14,235 nt of DNA, from the NCBI GenBank assembly GCA_900319255.1, contig ONNU01000046.1, positions 1-14,235 on the forward strand. The letters run 5' to 3'. Positions within the stretch are counted from its first letter, which is position 1; every line of letters starts with the position of its first letter. The translations under genes and the position numbers were made by a program. The stretch is from an uncultured Eubacteriales bacterium. GTDB taxonomy: Bacteria > Bacillota > Clostridia > Oscillospirales > Acutalibacteraceae. Under the pieces are notes generated by a model. It worked only from the letters and a program-made list of their open reading frames with translations, had not been told where the DNA came from and did no database searches. This document shows positions 14,198-14,235 of this stretch, one piece after another.

Positions 14198-14235
14198 AAA
14201 TCAGAGTATACTAAGCTGATTGGGAATGTTCAGCA

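Larger units (their letters stand above)
13905..14235. other. Repeat-rich intergenic tail
   Basis: Apart from the doubtful small ORF at 13901-14038, no gene is supported up to the window end. The stretch contains two diverged copies of a roughly 76-bp unit, a 33-bp match to the window start in inverted orientation, and a degenerate palindrome at 14162-14197. No T-rich terminator follows the hairpins directly, so the end of the ylmH unit is not clear. Confidence 0.55.

Overview
The window looks like a chromosomal piece of a Gram-positive Bacillota, most likely a Ruminococcus-like member of the Oscillospiraceae. The reasons are strong AGGAGG-type ribosome binding sites, GTG and TTG starts, a YlmH-type S4 protein, a Ser-rich lipoprotein, a mid-40s G+C content judged by eye, and intergenic hairpin repeats of a style common in gut clostridia. 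The taxonomic call is inference. All supported genes lie on the + strand.

Positions 1-414 hold no gene that I can support. They contain two hairpins (one terminator-like), three short palindromes and a near-consensus sigma-A promoter (TTGACA, 17 bp, TACAAT at 357-385). This promoter should start a tightly packed transcription unit that ends at a strong intrinsic terminator at 11333-11366.

That unit (415-11311) is a Wzx/Wzy-type cell-surface polysaccharide cluster of nine genes. In order they are: a beta-propeller/GT2 glycosyltransferase fusion, a GT4 glycosyltransferase, a GT2 (rhamnosyltransferase-like) glycosyltransferase, a polysaccharide pyruvyl transferase family protein, a Wzy-type polymerase, a DUF616 (TOD1/MUCI70-like) glycosyltransferase-type protein, a second and different pyruvyl transferase family protein, a Wzx-type flippase, and a GNAT acetyltransferase. 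A plausible reading is that the glycosyltransferases build a lipid-linked repeat unit. The pyruvyl transferase and GNAT proteins would decorate it, Wzx would flip it and Wzy would polymerise it. No initiating phosphoglycosyltransferase, chain-length regulator or nucleotide-sugar gene is visible, so those steps must be encoded elsewhere.

Positions 11367-11634 are a gene-free spacer with a palindromic, MITE-like repeat. An extended -10 promoter (TGCTATAAT) then drives a second unit: a Ser-rich lipoprotein of unknown function, ylmH (S4 RNA-binding protein) and a small membrane protein. The 3' end of the membrane protein runs into a possible frameshift or a tiny coupled ORF. Positions 13905-14235 are mostly repeats: two diverged copies of a roughly 76-bp unit with identical hairpins, a degenerate palindrome, and a segment (14019-14051) whose reverse complement matches the first 33 bases of the window at 28 of 33 positions.

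I see no CRISPR array, tRNA, rRNA, transposase, phage gene or defence system. The most unusual items are the propeller-GT2 fusion, DUF616 inside a Wzx/Wzy operon, and the shared repeats at the two flanks.
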